A DNA stretch of 45,046 bases from Lachnospiraceae bacterium (GCA_017476665.1 JAFUZJ010000060.1:1-45046), one strand, 5' to 3'. Shown: positions 25,954 through 35,580, counted from the stretch's first letter. Notes: generated by a model from the letters alone, not told the origin. A program made the numbers and translations.

Positions 25954-27123
25954 TTACGCAATGCACAGATACAATATCCCCAATATTCCCAAGAATACAA
26001 GATTGGTCACAGTAAAATACAGAAAATATCGCCCTTTTCCGCCGGGCAGATTCCGTTCCTCCGCCTCCGCCGCTACATATTTATACGAGATCAGGCTTGC
26101 CATGGAAGCGATCAGCGTACCCAGACCGCCCAGATTCGTACCGATCAGAAGTCCCTCCACATTGTCGGTAAATCCGGACAGAAGCAGTGCCGCTGGCACA
26201 TTGCTGATGCATTGGCTGGCCAGAACGGCCACCGGCACCTCATGCCCAGCCACCATACGCTGTAAAAATCCGGAAAACGCAGGCAGCCGCCCCATATTTC
26301 CGATAAAGACAAAAAATCCCACAAAGGTCAAAAGCAGACAGTAATCCACCCGCAAGAGCACCCGCGCATCCACGATCAGCACGCCTGCCAATACCGCCGC
26401 CAATGTGATCCCCAACGGCAGGATCCGCGCCACGGTCAACAGGCACATCACAAAAAGGATCAGATATACTGCCAGTGATCTCCCCGACCGGATCGTGTCG
26501 GCGTCAGCCCCGCTGCCTTCCTCTGCTTTCTCTTCTGCCTCTGCGCTCTCGTCCCGCTCCAGTCTCCTGCCGAGCACAGCGCAGCAGACTGCCAGCAGCC
26601 CGAAAGACACTGCGCTGTAAGGCAGCATGATCTGCACAAACCGCAGTGCACTCATTTCGGAAATTCCATACAGGTAAAGGTTCTGCGGGTTTCCGATGGG
26701 AGTCAGCATACTGCCCAGATTCGCTGCAACGGTCTGCAGCACCACGGTGGGAAATACCATCCGTCGGTACAGCTTCTCATCCAGCAGCCTGCCCACCGTA
26801 AACACAAACGGCACAAAGGTGATCAGCGCCACATCGTTGGTGATCGCCATGCTGAAGAAAAAGCACAAAAATACCAGGATTACCACCAGGCCGGAAGGTT
26901 TCCGCGTCTTCGCCAAGAGTTTCCCCGCAATCCACTTAAACACGCCGATCTTTTGAAGTCCTGCCATCACGCTCATCAGACAAAACAGGATTCCCAGCGT
27001 CCGGAAATCTATATAGCCTGCGTAAGCGCCGTCCGGCGGAACCAAAAATGCCGATAACACCGCCAGCACAACCGCCACGCAAAGAACAATTTCTTTTTTG
27101 ACAAAACAGACTATCTTTTTCAT
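25954..27123 (-). CDS. SLC13/ArsB-type anion transporter
   Basis: A 389-residue polytopic transporter of the ion transporter (CitM/ArsB/SLC13) superfamily, with about 10-11 helices. The signature halves are visible: AITNDVALITFVPFVF with NLGSMLTPIGNPQNLYLY, and ISNVPAALLLSGF with GTNLGGLGTLIASMASLISY. An acidic cytoplasmic loop (about 195-215) separates them. Substrate could be a dicarboxylate or other anion. It is first in an operon with the DUF436 gene. Confidence 0.85.
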   Translation of the reverse strand: MKKIVCFVKKEIVLCVAVVLAVLSAFLVPPDGAYAGYIDFRTLGILFCLMSVMAGLQKIGVFKWIAGKLLAKTRKPSGLVVILVFLCFFFSMAITNDVALITFVPFVFTVGRLLDEKLYRRMVFPTVVLQTVAANLGSMLTPIGNPQNLYLYGISEMSALRFVQIMLPYSAVSFGLLAVCCAVLGRRLERDESAEAEEKAEEGSGADADTIRSGRSLAVYLILFVMCLLTVARILPLGITLAAVLAGVLIVDARVLLRVDYCLLLTFVGFFVFIGNMGRLPAFSGFLQRMVAGHEVPVAVLASQCISNVPAALLLSGFTDNVEGLLIGTNLGGLGTLIASMASLISYKYVAAEAEERNLPGGKGRYFLYFTVTNLVFLGILGILYLCIA

Positions 27124-27227
27124 ACCGCCTTATCATAGCACGGTTTGGGACAAAAGGGAATACTCCGCTTTCTTTTGGCAAAACTAAATATATTCTTACG
27201 GAGTTATAAAGGTATTCGGAGGTATGT

Positions 27228-28724
27228 ATGGAGACGTATAGGGAACTTACGGAGGGCAGACTATCCACTGATCTGGCGAAAAATATTCAAACCCTCCACC
27301 GGCTGCTGCCCATCGACAGAAGTTTCGATCTGGTGACCCGCGATCTGTATCTGGGTGAGACTCCCGCTTACTGGATCGGTGTCAACGGGTTCTGCAAGAC
27401 GGATCTGCTGCAGCGCATTTTTTCCGATCTGCAGAGTCCCGGATACACCCGGGATGCGCAGATTGACGATCTGATCCGCTACATGAATGCCAAGATCGGA
27501 TTTGCCCAGGTGGAGGCGGAGGGCAATTGGGACAGGCTCCTTCAGAATCTGGTCAGCGGTCCTTCCCTGCTCTTTGTGGAAGGCTTCGATCAGGCTCTGA
27601 TCCTGGATGCCCGCACCTATCCCGCCCGGGGAATCTCGGAGCCGGACGCGGAACGGGTCACCCTGGGCGCCAGGGACGGCTTCGTGGAAACCATGCTCTT
27701 CAACGCCAATCTGATCCGGCGCCGCGTGCGGTCAAATGATCTGGTCTTTGCCATACACAATGTGGGCAGCGCCAGCCGCACGGATGTGGCCATCGCCTAT
27801 CTGGAAAACAATGTAAACCGGGAGCTGCTGGAGACTTTGACACAGAAAATGGAGCAGCTGAACAGCGCCGCCAACATAACTTCCCTGACTATGGGCGCCA
27901 AAAGCCTGTCCGAGCTGCTGGTGCCTCACAAATGGTGGAATCCCCTGCCTTCCATCCAGTACACGGAACGCCCCGACGTGGCCTGCAGCTATCTCATGGA
28001 AGGGCATATTCTGATCCTGGTGGACAATTCCCCGCAGGTATTGCTGCTGCCGGGCACCATTTTTCAATTCACCCAGAGCCCGGAGGACTATTATAAATCG
28101 CCTCTGGTGGGCTCCTATTTCCGCCTGGTACGGCTTCTGTGCATTCCCGCCGCGCTCCTGCTGCTGCCGGTATTTTTGCTCATCACGGTATATTTTCCGG
28201 ATCTCAGCGAAAAAATGCATTTGTTGTCCACAGCGCATCCTGAACCCTGGCGGCTGATCCTGTATGTGTTCGTGGTGGAATTTGTGCTGGATCTGTTCAA
28301 ATATTCCGCCGCCCAATCCTCCGGTCATTTCTCCGCTCCGCTGTCCATCGTGGGCGGGCTGTTGATCGGAGATGCGGCAGTCACACTGAACTGGGCCTCC
28401 ACGGAAGTCCTGTTCTACGGCGCGGTCTCACTGCTCGCCACGCTCTCCATCTCCAGTCTGGAACTGGCGGACGCGCTGCGGGTCTACCGGATTTTTTTGC
28501 TCCTGACCACCGCTGCCTGCGGGCTCCCCGGCTTTCTCACCGGCCTGGGACTGGTATGCCTCTCCTGCCTCCTCACGCCCACCTTCGGCGGTATGAGCTA
28601 CTTCTGGCCACTGTTTCCCTGGAATAAAAAAGCACTGGCCACCCTGCTTCTCCGCTACCCGACCGTAAAAGCGCAGCCCAGCAAAACATGGAACAGGGGA
28701 CCGGTGCACACAAAAAAAGGATGA
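27228..28724 (+). CDS. GerA-family spore germination protein (GerAA/SpoVAF-like)
   Basis: A 498-residue protein with a large N-terminal soluble domain (about 1-285) and a C-terminal membrane half (about 290-460). GerA marks include YPARGISEPDAERVTLGARDG, NANLIRRR and a lengthy AAQSSGHFSAPLSIVGGLLIG membrane region. Family members form or assist the inner-membrane receptor complex that senses germinants in spores. The gene stands alone, without gerB or gerC partners, and SpoVAF-type singletons are known. This is the best evidence that the organism can sporulate. GGAGG lies nine bases before ATG. Confidence 0.85.
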   Translation: METYRELTEGRLSTDLAKNIQTLHRLLPIDRSFDLVTRDLYLGETPAYWIGVNGFCKTDLLQRIFSDLQSPGYTRDAQIDDLIRYMNAKIGFAQVEAEGNWDRLLQNLVSGPSLLFVEGFDQALILDARTYPARGISEPDAERVTLGARDGFVETMLFNANLIRRRVRSNDLVFAIHNVGSASRTDVAIAYLENNVNRELLETLTQKMEQLNSAANITSLTMGAKSLSELLVPHKWWNPLPSIQYTERPDVACSYLMEGHILILVDNSPQVLLLPGTIFQFTQSPEDYYKSPLVGSYFRLVRLLCIPAALLLLPVFLLITVYFPDLSEKMHLLSTAHPEPWRLILYVFVVEFVLDLFKYSAAQSSGHFSAPLSIVGGLLIGDAAVTLNWASTEVLFYGAVSLLATLSISSLELADALRVYRIFLLLTTAACGLPGFLTGLGLVCLSCLLTPTFGGMSYFWPLFPWNKKALATLLLRYPTVKAQPSKTWNRGPVHTKKG

Positions 28725-28755
28725 ATCCTGTTCCTCACAGAATTCATCCCTTTTT
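28719..28755. terminator. Terminator between convergent GerA and DUF1508 genes
   Basis: GGATGAAT and ATTCATCC arms with additional internal pairing (CTG/CAG), followed by CTTTTT on the plus strand; the minus strand ends with an equally long T-run. It serves both genes. Confidence 0.8.
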
Positions 28756-28766
28756 AAAATATTTTA

Positions 28767-29135
28767 TCACTCTTTCACGATCTCAGCATCCGGCGCATTC
28801 TTCTTCACGCTCTCGATACCGTTGGTGCAGCCCTGCATTGCCTTGTAGCCCTCACCAACAGCAATGATCTGACCGTTGGTTGCTTTCAGGCGGAAACGGA
28901 ACTCGCCCGCTTTGTCTTTATAAATCTCAAACTTGGGGTTCTTCTCGGTCTGGAAGCCTTCCTTGGTCTGATCCTCGATCGCAGCGACAGCCGCATTCTT
29001 CTTCACACTCTCAATGCCCTTCTTGCAGGCTGCCTCAGTGGTATAAACCTCAGAAGTAGCGATCACCTCGCCGTTGCCTGCCTTCAGATCAAACTTGATA
29101 CCCGTCTTTGTCTCTTTGATCACAAACTTGCCCAT
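28767..29135 (-). CDS. YegP-like DUF1508 protein, two repeats
   Basis: A 122-residue protein made of two DUF1508 repeats (about 1-60 and 65-122). Both carry the F.LKA.NG..IA pattern and end with GIESVKKNA. E. coli YegP has the same layout; the family has no proven function. The start at 29135 follows AAAAGGAGAAGGG. Confidence 0.9.
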   Translation of the reverse strand: MGKFVIKETKTGIKFDLKAGNGEVIATSEVYTTEAACKKGIESVKKNAAVAAIEDQTKEGFQTEKNPKFEIYKDKAGEFRFRLKATNGQIIAVGEGYKAMQGCTNGIESVKKNAPDAEIVKE

Positions 29136-29208
29136 AACCCTTCTCCTTTTCTTATGCATAATTTGTATGACTTTATGTTCCCCAATCGGACTATTGTCAC
29201 ACTATATT

Positions 29209-30408
29209 TTACACGTGATTCATCCGCCAGTCAATACATCTTTGCAGATAATGTACATAATCCGGGTTCTTGCACATACCCTTTCCGGCCACATCGGACA
29301 GCTTTGCCACGTCCTGTCTGTTGCATACGGTGGTCTTCATGACGATGTTCAACGGATCCACGTCCGTGTCATTGGAGATGTAGGTTCCGATTCCGAAAGC
29401 CACCTTCGCCCTGCCTTCAAAATAGCGGAAGATCTCGTCCGCGCGCTTGAAATCCAGACTGTCGGAGAACAGTAATGTTTTGGTTGTGCCATCAATGCCC
29501 AGCGCCTTATAATGCGCCAGGATCTTGTCGCCCCATTCCATCGGATCGCCCGAGTCATGCCGCACGCCAGAGAACAGCGTCGCATAGGTGAGCTTGAAAT
29601 CCCGCAGGAAGCAGTCCGTGGTAATGGTATCCGTCAGCGCGGTTCCGTTCAGGACGCCATACTCTTCGACCCAAGCCTCCAGTGCATACCAGTTGGAATA
29701 AGCCGGGTTGTGCTTGTGATTGCCCTGCCCCACGCACATGATCCACTCGTGCGCCATGGTACCCACCGGCGTCACATGGTATTTTTTCGCCAAATATACA
29801 TTGGAAGTCCCCACAAATTTGGACTTGCCCAGATCAGCCTCGGCCAACTTCCGCACTGCCAGATCCTGTGCATCCGCGCACAGTCTGCGGCGCAGACCGA
29901 ACTCACTGAACGTGGAAATATAATAAGTCCCGTCCGCAAGCCACTTAATCTTTTCATCCAGTCTCCGCTCAAAGCTTGCCATCAGTTCGTCATAATCATA
30001 CTGCATGCGGAAATATACTTCATTGACGATCGCCAGAGTCGGAATCTCATACATGGAAGTATTCAGCCAGGTACCGGTGGTCTCGATGGTAAGCCCGCAT
30101 TCCGCATCCTCACCAATGGTAAAATCCTCATATCTGGGATGCCACAGACGCAGAAAATCAATATAAGAAGACTTAAACCAGGTGATCGTGCTCAGATACG
30201 CAAGCTCCTCCTCGGTAAACTTCAGTTCGCAGTACAGACGGATCTGATTTTTGATCTCCTCCACCATCTCTTTTGTGAAATGCACATCTTCATTACGACA
30301 CTTGAAACTCCAGGTCGCCGTGTAGCTGGGAAACTGATGATAGATCGCCTGCCCCATGGAAAATTTATATAAATCCGTCTCCAATAAACTTGTAACCATT
30401 CTGTCCAT
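29209..30408 (-). CDS. pncB: Nicotinate phosphoribosyltransferase
   Basis: A 399-residue enzyme converting nicotinate and PRPP to nicotinate mononucleotide in NAD salvage. The start TSLLETDLYKFSMGQAI, the FSEFGLRRR motif and GVRHDSGDP with LFSDSLDF are standard family features. It lies 18 bases after the nicotinamidase gene, giving the two consecutive steps nicotinamide to nicotinate to NaMN. Confidence 0.94.
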   Translation of the reverse strand: MDRMVTSLLETDLYKFSMGQAIYHQFPSYTATWSFKCRNEDVHFTKEMVEEIKNQIRLYCELKFTEEELAYLSTITWFKSSYIDFLRLWHPRYEDFTIGEDAECGLTIETTGTWLNTSMYEIPTLAIVNEVYFRMQYDYDELMASFERRLDEKIKWLADGTYYISTFSEFGLRRRLCADAQDLAVRKLAEADLGKSKFVGTSNVYLAKKYHVTPVGTMAHEWIMCVGQGNHKHNPAYSNWYALEAWVEEYGVLNGTALTDTITTDCFLRDFKLTYATLFSGVRHDSGDPMEWGDKILAHYKALGIDGTTKTLLFSDSLDFKRADEIFRYFEGRAKVAFGIGTYISNDTDVDPLNIVMKTTVCNRQDVAKLSDVAGKGMCKNPDYVHYLQRCIDWRMNHV

Positions 30409-30426
30409 AAATGTTCTCCTTTTGTA

Positions 30427-30969
30427 TTATCTGACAATGTCCATAATCTCTACATGACAGGTCTGCATCGCCGCCAGCGCCGTCTCGTGGCTCTCTGGCG
30501 TCACCCCTGCGCAGCACGCGGGATCCACTTTGATATGTGCATTGGGCAGAAAAGCCTTTATCAACAGCGCATTACTGATCACACAGATATCCGTACACAG
30601 TCCGATCAGTTCCACCTCCGTGACCGGCATCTCCTCATCTCTTTTCCGCAGAACCGCCCCCAGTTCGAACGAACCGAAGGTTTCCTTGTCGATCACCGTA
30701 TCCCCATCCGCAGGCGTAAGCTCCGGCACAATCTCCCAGCCGGCCGTACCTTTGATGCAATGGGGTACCGGCAGATTTTTGCCCTCCTCTGTCTCCAAAT
30801 ACGCATCCGTGTGGGTATCTCTGGTAAAAATGATCTCCGCTCCCTCTGCCCTCGCCTGTGCGATCTTCTCCGCAACCTTCGGAATAATCCGGATCCCATC
30901 CTCGTTTCGCAGTGCACCTCTGGTGAAATCCTCCTGCATGTCAACCACTACCAAAATCTTTCCGGCCAT
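30427..30969 (-). CDS. pncA: Nicotinamidase
   Basis: A 180-residue isochorismatase-fold amidase. The catalytic triad can be read as Asp10 (VVDMQEDF), Lys95 (DKETFGSF) and Cys129 (LCTDICV). Metal-binding Asp51 and His53 (RDTHTD) and His70 are kept, though the usual third histidine position is Tyr57. It turns nicotinamide into nicotinate for pncB, the next gene. ATG 30969 has GGAGG and AGGAGA upstream; an earlier ATG at 30984 overlaps that site. Confidence 0.92.
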   Translation of the reverse strand: MAGKILVVVDMQEDFTRGALRNEDGIRIIPKVAEKIAQARAEGAEIIFTRDTHTDAYLETEEGKNLPVPHCIKGTAGWEIVPELTPADGDTVIDKETFGSFELGAVLRKRDEEMPVTEVELIGLCTDICVISNALLIKAFLPNAHIKVDPACCAGVTPESHETALAAMQTCHVEIMDIVR

Positions 30970-30985
30970 TCTCCTACCTCCCATG

Positions 30986-32149
30986 TCAGCCGCCTTCCAG
31001 CTTCTCCATCATATTCCAAAACACCGCGCCCCTGCTCAGGAACTCCGTACAGTTCACATATTGCACCTTGAAAGCCCTTCCACCGGATCCGTAATAAAAT
31101 ACATACCGCCCCACCAGCCTGCCTCCGAAATACTCCTGCAGCTCCCTGCACACGGTCTTGTCCGTCAGATTACGCGCCTGATTCTCCTCTTTCTGATCCG
31201 TGCCCGCCACCTGGATCGCCACACAGCGCCGATTCCTTTTATTGATCAATACGATATCGAACACTTCCCCGCCATCGCTGCGGTATTTCGCGATCACATT
31301 CGCCCCGGACACCGTCATATCCTTCAGCAGATCCGTCACAAGAACATCCTTCAGACGCTCTGTCTGCATCTGCTGCTCACCGCCTTCTTCATCCGTCGGA
31401 TACGGCGTCTCGATGAGACCGGGCTGCGTGAAAGTAGTATGATAGCTCCTGCCGTTCTCCGGAATCTCCGCCAGAACGTCCATCGCTTTCAATATTTTCC
31501 CCGTTTTCCCCAAAAATACCGACATTTCCGATCTATCACCGCCCGGATCCGAGTATTTATCCGCAATCTTCTGTATTTTCTCCCGGGAAAGTTCGCTTTG
31601 ATATCCAAAATACTCCTCCAGCGAAGCGCCATAAAATCTCTGATACTCCCGAAATGAAACATAGCTGGTCCGGATCAGATGCAGCTTGTCGAGAAGCGCA
31701 CCCTCCTTCAGAAGGATCAGTTCATCGCCGTCGCCGCCCGACACCACAACCTTTTTCCCCGACTGCGTAAGTTCGTCCGCCAGGAAACCGCAATTCTGCA
31801 CAAAATCCGATATTTTATCCATATCGTCAACAAAGAAATAATGACACGCCGACTGGGTAAACAACTGCCGGATCTCCTCGGCCGGATCCTCTGTGGAACC
31901 GATGAGGAGCAAAGTATCATCGTACGCTCCCAGCAGGTCGATCGCCTGATAGAGCAGCGTAGTTCTGCCTGTCCGGTGCAGCCCGCACAAACCGAGAACA
32001 CGCTTCTCTCTCCCCCGGAGGTAGTCGCCCACCGACTCCAGACTGTCCCGCTTTTTCAGCGCAGCAACCCCACTGTCCGCAATATATTCCTTTAATGTAT
32101 CCCCAGTGAACACCTTGCTATGCAGCTCCTGCAACTTCGATCCCTCCAC
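30986..32149 (-). CDS. AAA_14-like ATPase with altered P-loop
   Basis: A 387-residue protein of the ATPase type usually annotated as AAA_14/DUF4143-like. The P-loop reads GLHRTGRTT (56-64): the invariant lysine is Arg62. The Walker B-like strand YFFVDDMDKI (103-112) is present. The C-terminal part has a PD-(D/E)XK-like look (FDIVLINKRNRRCVAIQV), as in related proteins. It sits 16 bases ahead of pncA on the same strand, so it is likely co-transcribed with NAD salvage, which is unexpected for this family. Whether it binds or cleaves ATP is doubtful. Confidence 0.65.
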   Translation of the reverse strand: MEGSKLQELHSKVFTGDTLKEYIADSGVAALKKRDSLESVGDYLRGREKRVLGLCGLHRTGRTTLLYQAIDLLGAYDDTLLLIGSTEDPAEEIRQLFTQSACHYFFVDDMDKISDFVQNCGFLADELTQSGKKVVVSGGDGDELILLKEGALLDKLHLIRTSYVSFREYQRFYGASLEEYFGYQSELSREKIQKIADKYSDPGGDRSEMSVFLGKTGKILKAMDVLAEIPENGRSYHTTFTQPGLIETPYPTDEEGGEQQMQTERLKDVLVTDLLKDMTVSGANVIAKYRSDGGEVFDIVLINKRNRRCVAIQVAGTDQKEENQARNLTDKTVCRELQEYFGGRLVGRYVFYYGSGGRAFKVQYVNCTEFLSRGAVFWNMMEKLEGG

Positions 32150-32173
32150 CTGTTCTCATCTGCCGCCTGTTCC

Positions 32174-34420
32174 TTATTCTCCGCCAAGATCTGCCGCATC
32201 ATAATGCACTTCCACATTTTTCTTGTCATAGCTGCGGTAAAAGTCCGCCATAATACGGTTTATGATCTGCCTGGTCTCCGTCTCATCCATATTTTCAAGC
32301 AGAACTACATACTGCACATTGGTATATTTTGTCGCCGCGCCCACATTTCTGGTGGCGCCGGTGATTGCCCGCTCCAGAAATCTCATGATCTCCTCATGTG
32401 CCTCCAGTGACACTTCGCCGATATCCCGCAGCGTAAACAGTACAATCCGTACCTTTCCGTTGTTCTTCTGCAAAATGTCGTTCACAAAATCATAAATCTT
32501 CACAAACCCGGAATCCATGCCCACAGGCCTACCGTCCGCATCCAGTTCCGCCTCGTTCCGGTTCTTGAAAAGATCCACCAGACGCTCCAGATCCGAAGAA
32601 TTTGCCACAGCCACATCATCGTCATCCCCCAGCTTATCCAGCCTGTGACAGAAATAATTGTTGCCGCCGTACTGCTTTGCCACAAAGAGCGCCTTGCTGG
32701 CATTTTCGTAGGAAACCATTACCTTATCCTTCTCCGTAGCAATCTGCGTGATACCTATGGAGACAGACAGCCTGGAAATGGAAGAATCCCTTAATGTCAT
32801 AACCTTAATCTCTTCCAGAAACTTCCTTGCTACGTCCTCCGCGTCCTCGGCGCTGTCCACCTGCGGCATATATACCACAAATTCATCCGCTCCGAACCGG
32901 GACACGATCTGATCCTCTTTGATCCGCTTGATCTTATCCGACAAGATCCGCAGGTACTTATCTCCCACCATAAAACCTTCCGACTCATTGATCTTACGGA
33001 AATGATCAATGTCAAAGATAAACAGGGAACCTGTGCCATACTTGCCAATCTGATCCTGCATCATATTGACGCCCTGCCCGCGGCTTAATGTGCCTGTCAA
33101 CTCGTCTGCCTGGGCTTCCTCCAGCACGGTCTCCTCCGCTTTGTCAATGACACGGGTCAGAATCTGTGTCGTCTGCTTCACCTCTGCGGAATCGTTATCC
33201 AAATTGAAGTTTGGCAGGCGCTTCTCCTCCACCAACCGGATCATCGCCTCGCAGGCAGCCGGATCAAACTGGGTTCCTTTGCCCTTCTTCAACTCCGCCA
33301 ACACTTTCTCCTCCGGCAGATGTCTCCTGTAAATGCGGTTGGAAGTCATGGCGTCATAGGCATCCGCCACACCGATGATGCGAGCAATCAGCGGGATCTC
33401 CTCGCCCTTCAACCCCTCCGGATAGCCCTTTCCGTCATAGCGCTCGTGGTGATACTTCGCACCCACATCCAGATCATTTATCATCGTGATATCCTTCAAA
33501 ATCTCGCCGCCTGTGACGGTGTGATCCTTCATCAACTGATATTCCTCATTGCTGAGCTTCCCCGGCTTATTCAGCACGGAATCCGGCACACCAATCTTAC
33601 CAATATCATGCAGTAATCCGATAAAACGGATGTCCTCCACCTTCTGTTCATCCAGCCCCATCTCCTTTGCAATGGCCACGGAATATTCCGCCACACGGCG
33701 GCTGTGACCTCTTGTGTATTCATCCTTGGCATCGATGGTGTTTGCAATGGTCATGATCGTCTGCATGGTCATCAGGCGCATCTGTTCATTTTTCACCAGC
33801 AGCTCATCGGAGTACTTATTCAGTTCGCCGTTCATGGCCTCCAGCTCCTCGGCCTGCTGATACAGTTCCTCCTTCTGATCTGCCAGATCTTTGGTGTAAG
33901 CGACATTCGCCTTATAAATATCATCGTAAATGCGGGTCGCCAGATAGGCGGCCAGGATGCAAAGGAAAAGCAGCGCCAGCTGGATCTCCGTCTCTTTCGT
34001 GAGAACAGCCGCAATCTCTCCTCTCCGGTAACGCAGAAAAATATCAATGAAATTCACGATCGTGGCAATAATGCCTGTTCCCAGCACCAGTTTGGGATCG
34101 TGATAGAGCACGATAAAAGCCGTGAGCGGCAATATGTACGTGAAGACCAGCGTGGTGGAACCGGTCACCATCACAAAAATATACATGAGAAAATAACCCA
34201 CCACCACATAATAACGCAGATCCTGACTCTCTTTATTCCTGAAATAGAAGAACGCCACCGCCGCCATCGGCAGGATCGTGACCGCTGAAAAAACGATCAG
34301 ATAAGGAACCGTCCTTGCTCCTTTGATCACTTCTCCCAGATAACTGACGAACAGGATCAGAACGATCAGCGTCCATCCCAATATCAAATTTCGATTAATT
34401 CTTTTGATCTGCGTATCCAT
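32174..34420 (-). CDS. Membrane HD-GYP / GGDEF signalling protein
   Basis: A 748-residue protein. Six or so N-terminal helices (about 12-165) are followed by a coiled coil (170-215) and an HD-GYP phosphodiesterase domain (about 225-400) with HD271-272 and DGKGYPEG (329-336) intact. A GGDEF-type domain (about 435-590) reads GADEF (510-514). A third region (about 630-745) looks like a decayed cyclase: the signature position reads KYTNVQYVVLLE. It could break c-di-GMP, with the cyclase parts as regulators or weak enzymes. GGGGTGG lies five bases before the ATG. Confidence 0.88.
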   Translation of the reverse strand: MDTQIKRINRNLILGWTLIVLILFVSYLGEVIKGARTVPYLIVFSAVTILPMAAVAFFYFRNKESQDLRYYVVVGYFLMYIFVMVTGSTTLVFTYILPLTAFIVLYHDPKLVLGTGIIATIVNFIDIFLRYRRGEIAAVLTKETEIQLALLFLCILAAYLATRIYDDIYKANVAYTKDLADQKEELYQQAEELEAMNGELNKYSDELLVKNEQMRLMTMQTIMTIANTIDAKDEYTRGHSRRVAEYSVAIAKEMGLDEQKVEDIRFIGLLHDIGKIGVPDSVLNKPGKLSNEEYQLMKDHTVTGGEILKDITMINDLDVGAKYHHERYDGKGYPEGLKGEEIPLIARIIGVADAYDAMTSNRIYRRHLPEEKVLAELKKGKGTQFDPAACEAMIRLVEEKRLPNFNLDNDSAEVKQTTQILTRVIDKAEETVLEEAQADELTGTLSRGQGVNMMQDQIGKYGTGSLFIFDIDHFRKINESEGFMVGDKYLRILSDKIKRIKEDQIVSRFGADEFVVYMPQVDSAEDAEDVARKFLEEIKVMTLRDSSISRLSVSIGITQIATEKDKVMVSYENASKALFVAKQYGGNNYFCHRLDKLGDDDDVAVANSSDLERLVDLFKNRNEAELDADGRPVGMDSGFVKIYDFVNDILQKNNGKVRIVLFTLRDIGEVSLEAHEEIMRFLERAITGATRNVGAATKYTNVQYVVLLENMDETETRQIINRIMADFYRSYDKKNVEVHYDAADLGGE

Positions 34421-34465
34421 ATAACCACCCCAATTGCCTCATTTTGACTTTGTTAAAATTATATC

Positions 34466-34502
34466 TTGCGTCATTCTATATTATAAATGAATTTGCGTCA
34501 TT
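34466..34502. repeat. Direct repeat before the HD-GYP gene
   Basis: TTGCGTCATT occurs twice, at 34466-34475 and 34493-34502, 27 bases apart. Both lie in the 107-base gap between the degV-family stop and the HD-GYP start. This could be a paired regulator site. Confidence 0.4.
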
Positions 34503-34527
34503 TGGCAATGTTCTATTAGCGCAATCA

Positions 34528-35358
34528 CTATAACGCGATCACAACACCGCCCGGATTCTCGTAGGTGGTGGAGATACCGCCGGCATTTATGATCTTCACA
34601 TCCGTAAAGCCAAACCGCTCTGTCAGAACCGCCGCAATCTTTGCACACAGCTCCCGGCTGGCGCATTGCGTGATCCGCACCTTCCGGGACGGATCCAGAT
34701 GCTTCTTCTCAATATGCCACAGCAGGCGGTTTACCGCACGGTTCATGCCGATCGCCTGATCGATCTGCTTGATATCACCGTCATCCCCTATCAAAACAGG
34801 TTTCACATTCATCGTGGTCGCAACCAATGCCTTAATGCCCTTCAACCGCCCGTTTTTCTTGAAGGTTTCCAGATCATCCAGCACAAAAATGGTAAACATC
34901 TCATCCCGAAACGCCTCTGCCGCTTGCACTACCTCCTCGAAGGAACAGCCGGAATCCGCCAATTCCACGATCTTCTCGTACAACAGATGCTGTGCGGCCG
35001 CTGCGCTCTTGGAATCAAACACATGGATGCGCACACCCTCGTGCTCCTCCTCAAACATCTCCTTCGCCACCATGGCACTGTTATAGACGCCGCTCAGCTT
35101 AGAGGAAAGCGTAATCACGTAGTTGTCACAGTTTTCGTCATACGCGCGGTAAAAATCGTCCGGAGACGGGCAGGCCGACCTCGGATATCCCGGATCACTC
35201 TTGATCATCTCGATCCACTCCTCCTGCTTTCTATGGCCGTCATCCCGATATTCCACCCCGCCGATGATGATCGACATAGGCACCCGCGCAATGTTCCCCC
35301 TGCGCATCTCCAGCTTGGAAAAATCACAACAACTGTCGCCGATAATCTTGTACGCCAT
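34528..35358 (-). CDS. DegV-family fatty-acid-binding protein
   Basis: A 276-residue DegV protein. Family patterns include IIGDSCCDF at the start, PMSIIIGGVEYRDD, SSKLSGVYNSAMVAKEMF and FDSKSAAAAQHLL. Members bind fatty acids and in some bacteria serve as FakB in fatty-acid kinase systems; no FakA partner is nearby. It is the last core gene before the accessory island. Confidence 0.92.
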   Translation of the reverse strand: MAYKIIGDSCCDFSKLEMRRGNIARVPMSIIIGGVEYRDDGHRKQEEWIEMIKSDPGYPRSACPSPDDFYRAYDENCDNYVITLSSKLSGVYNSAMVAKEMFEEEHEGVRIHVFDSKSAAAAQHLLYEKIVELADSGCSFEEVVQAAEAFRDEMFTIFVLDDLETFKKNGRLKGIKALVATTMNVKPVLIGDDGDIKQIDQAIGMNRAVNRLLWHIEKKHLDPSRKVRITQCASRELCAKIAAVLTERFGFTDVKIINAGGISTTYENPGGVVIAL

Positions 35359-35580
35359 TCCTGAAATCCCCTTTCGTCATCTCTTTCCTTTTTACCTTAT
35401 CATCTGCTCATATTATGCCACAAATAAAAGTTTTTTCAAGATTTGCAGCACATATTTCAGTACTGCCCAGATAAAAAACAGCACCCATGCCGAGTGCTGT
35501 TCCATTCATTGCTTTTTTAAGTAATCACTCCGGCAATATCGCGTTAATATAATATTGCCTTAAGTTTCATTCTAACATTT
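35359..35580. other. Gap at the core/island border
   Basis: No gene. It holds the terminator at 35473-35501 and a second perfect stem GGCAATAT/ATATTGCC (35532-35559). The border between conserved genes and the defence-type island is somewhere here; no attachment repeat was found. Confidence 0.5.
35473..35501 (-). terminator. Terminator after the AAA_14 ATPase gene
   Basis: On the minus strand an eight-bp perfect stem AACAGCAC/GTGCTGTT with a nine-base loop, followed by TTTTTTAT. It is 80 bases past the stop of the ATPase at 35581. Confidence 0.75.

Noticed and set aside
27732-28328. 198-codon frame opposite the GerA gene
   Set aside because: Shadow of the real gene; no start signal.
30530-31657. 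375-codon frame opposite pncA and the ATPase
   Set aside because: Antisense to two well-supported genes; no recognisable features.
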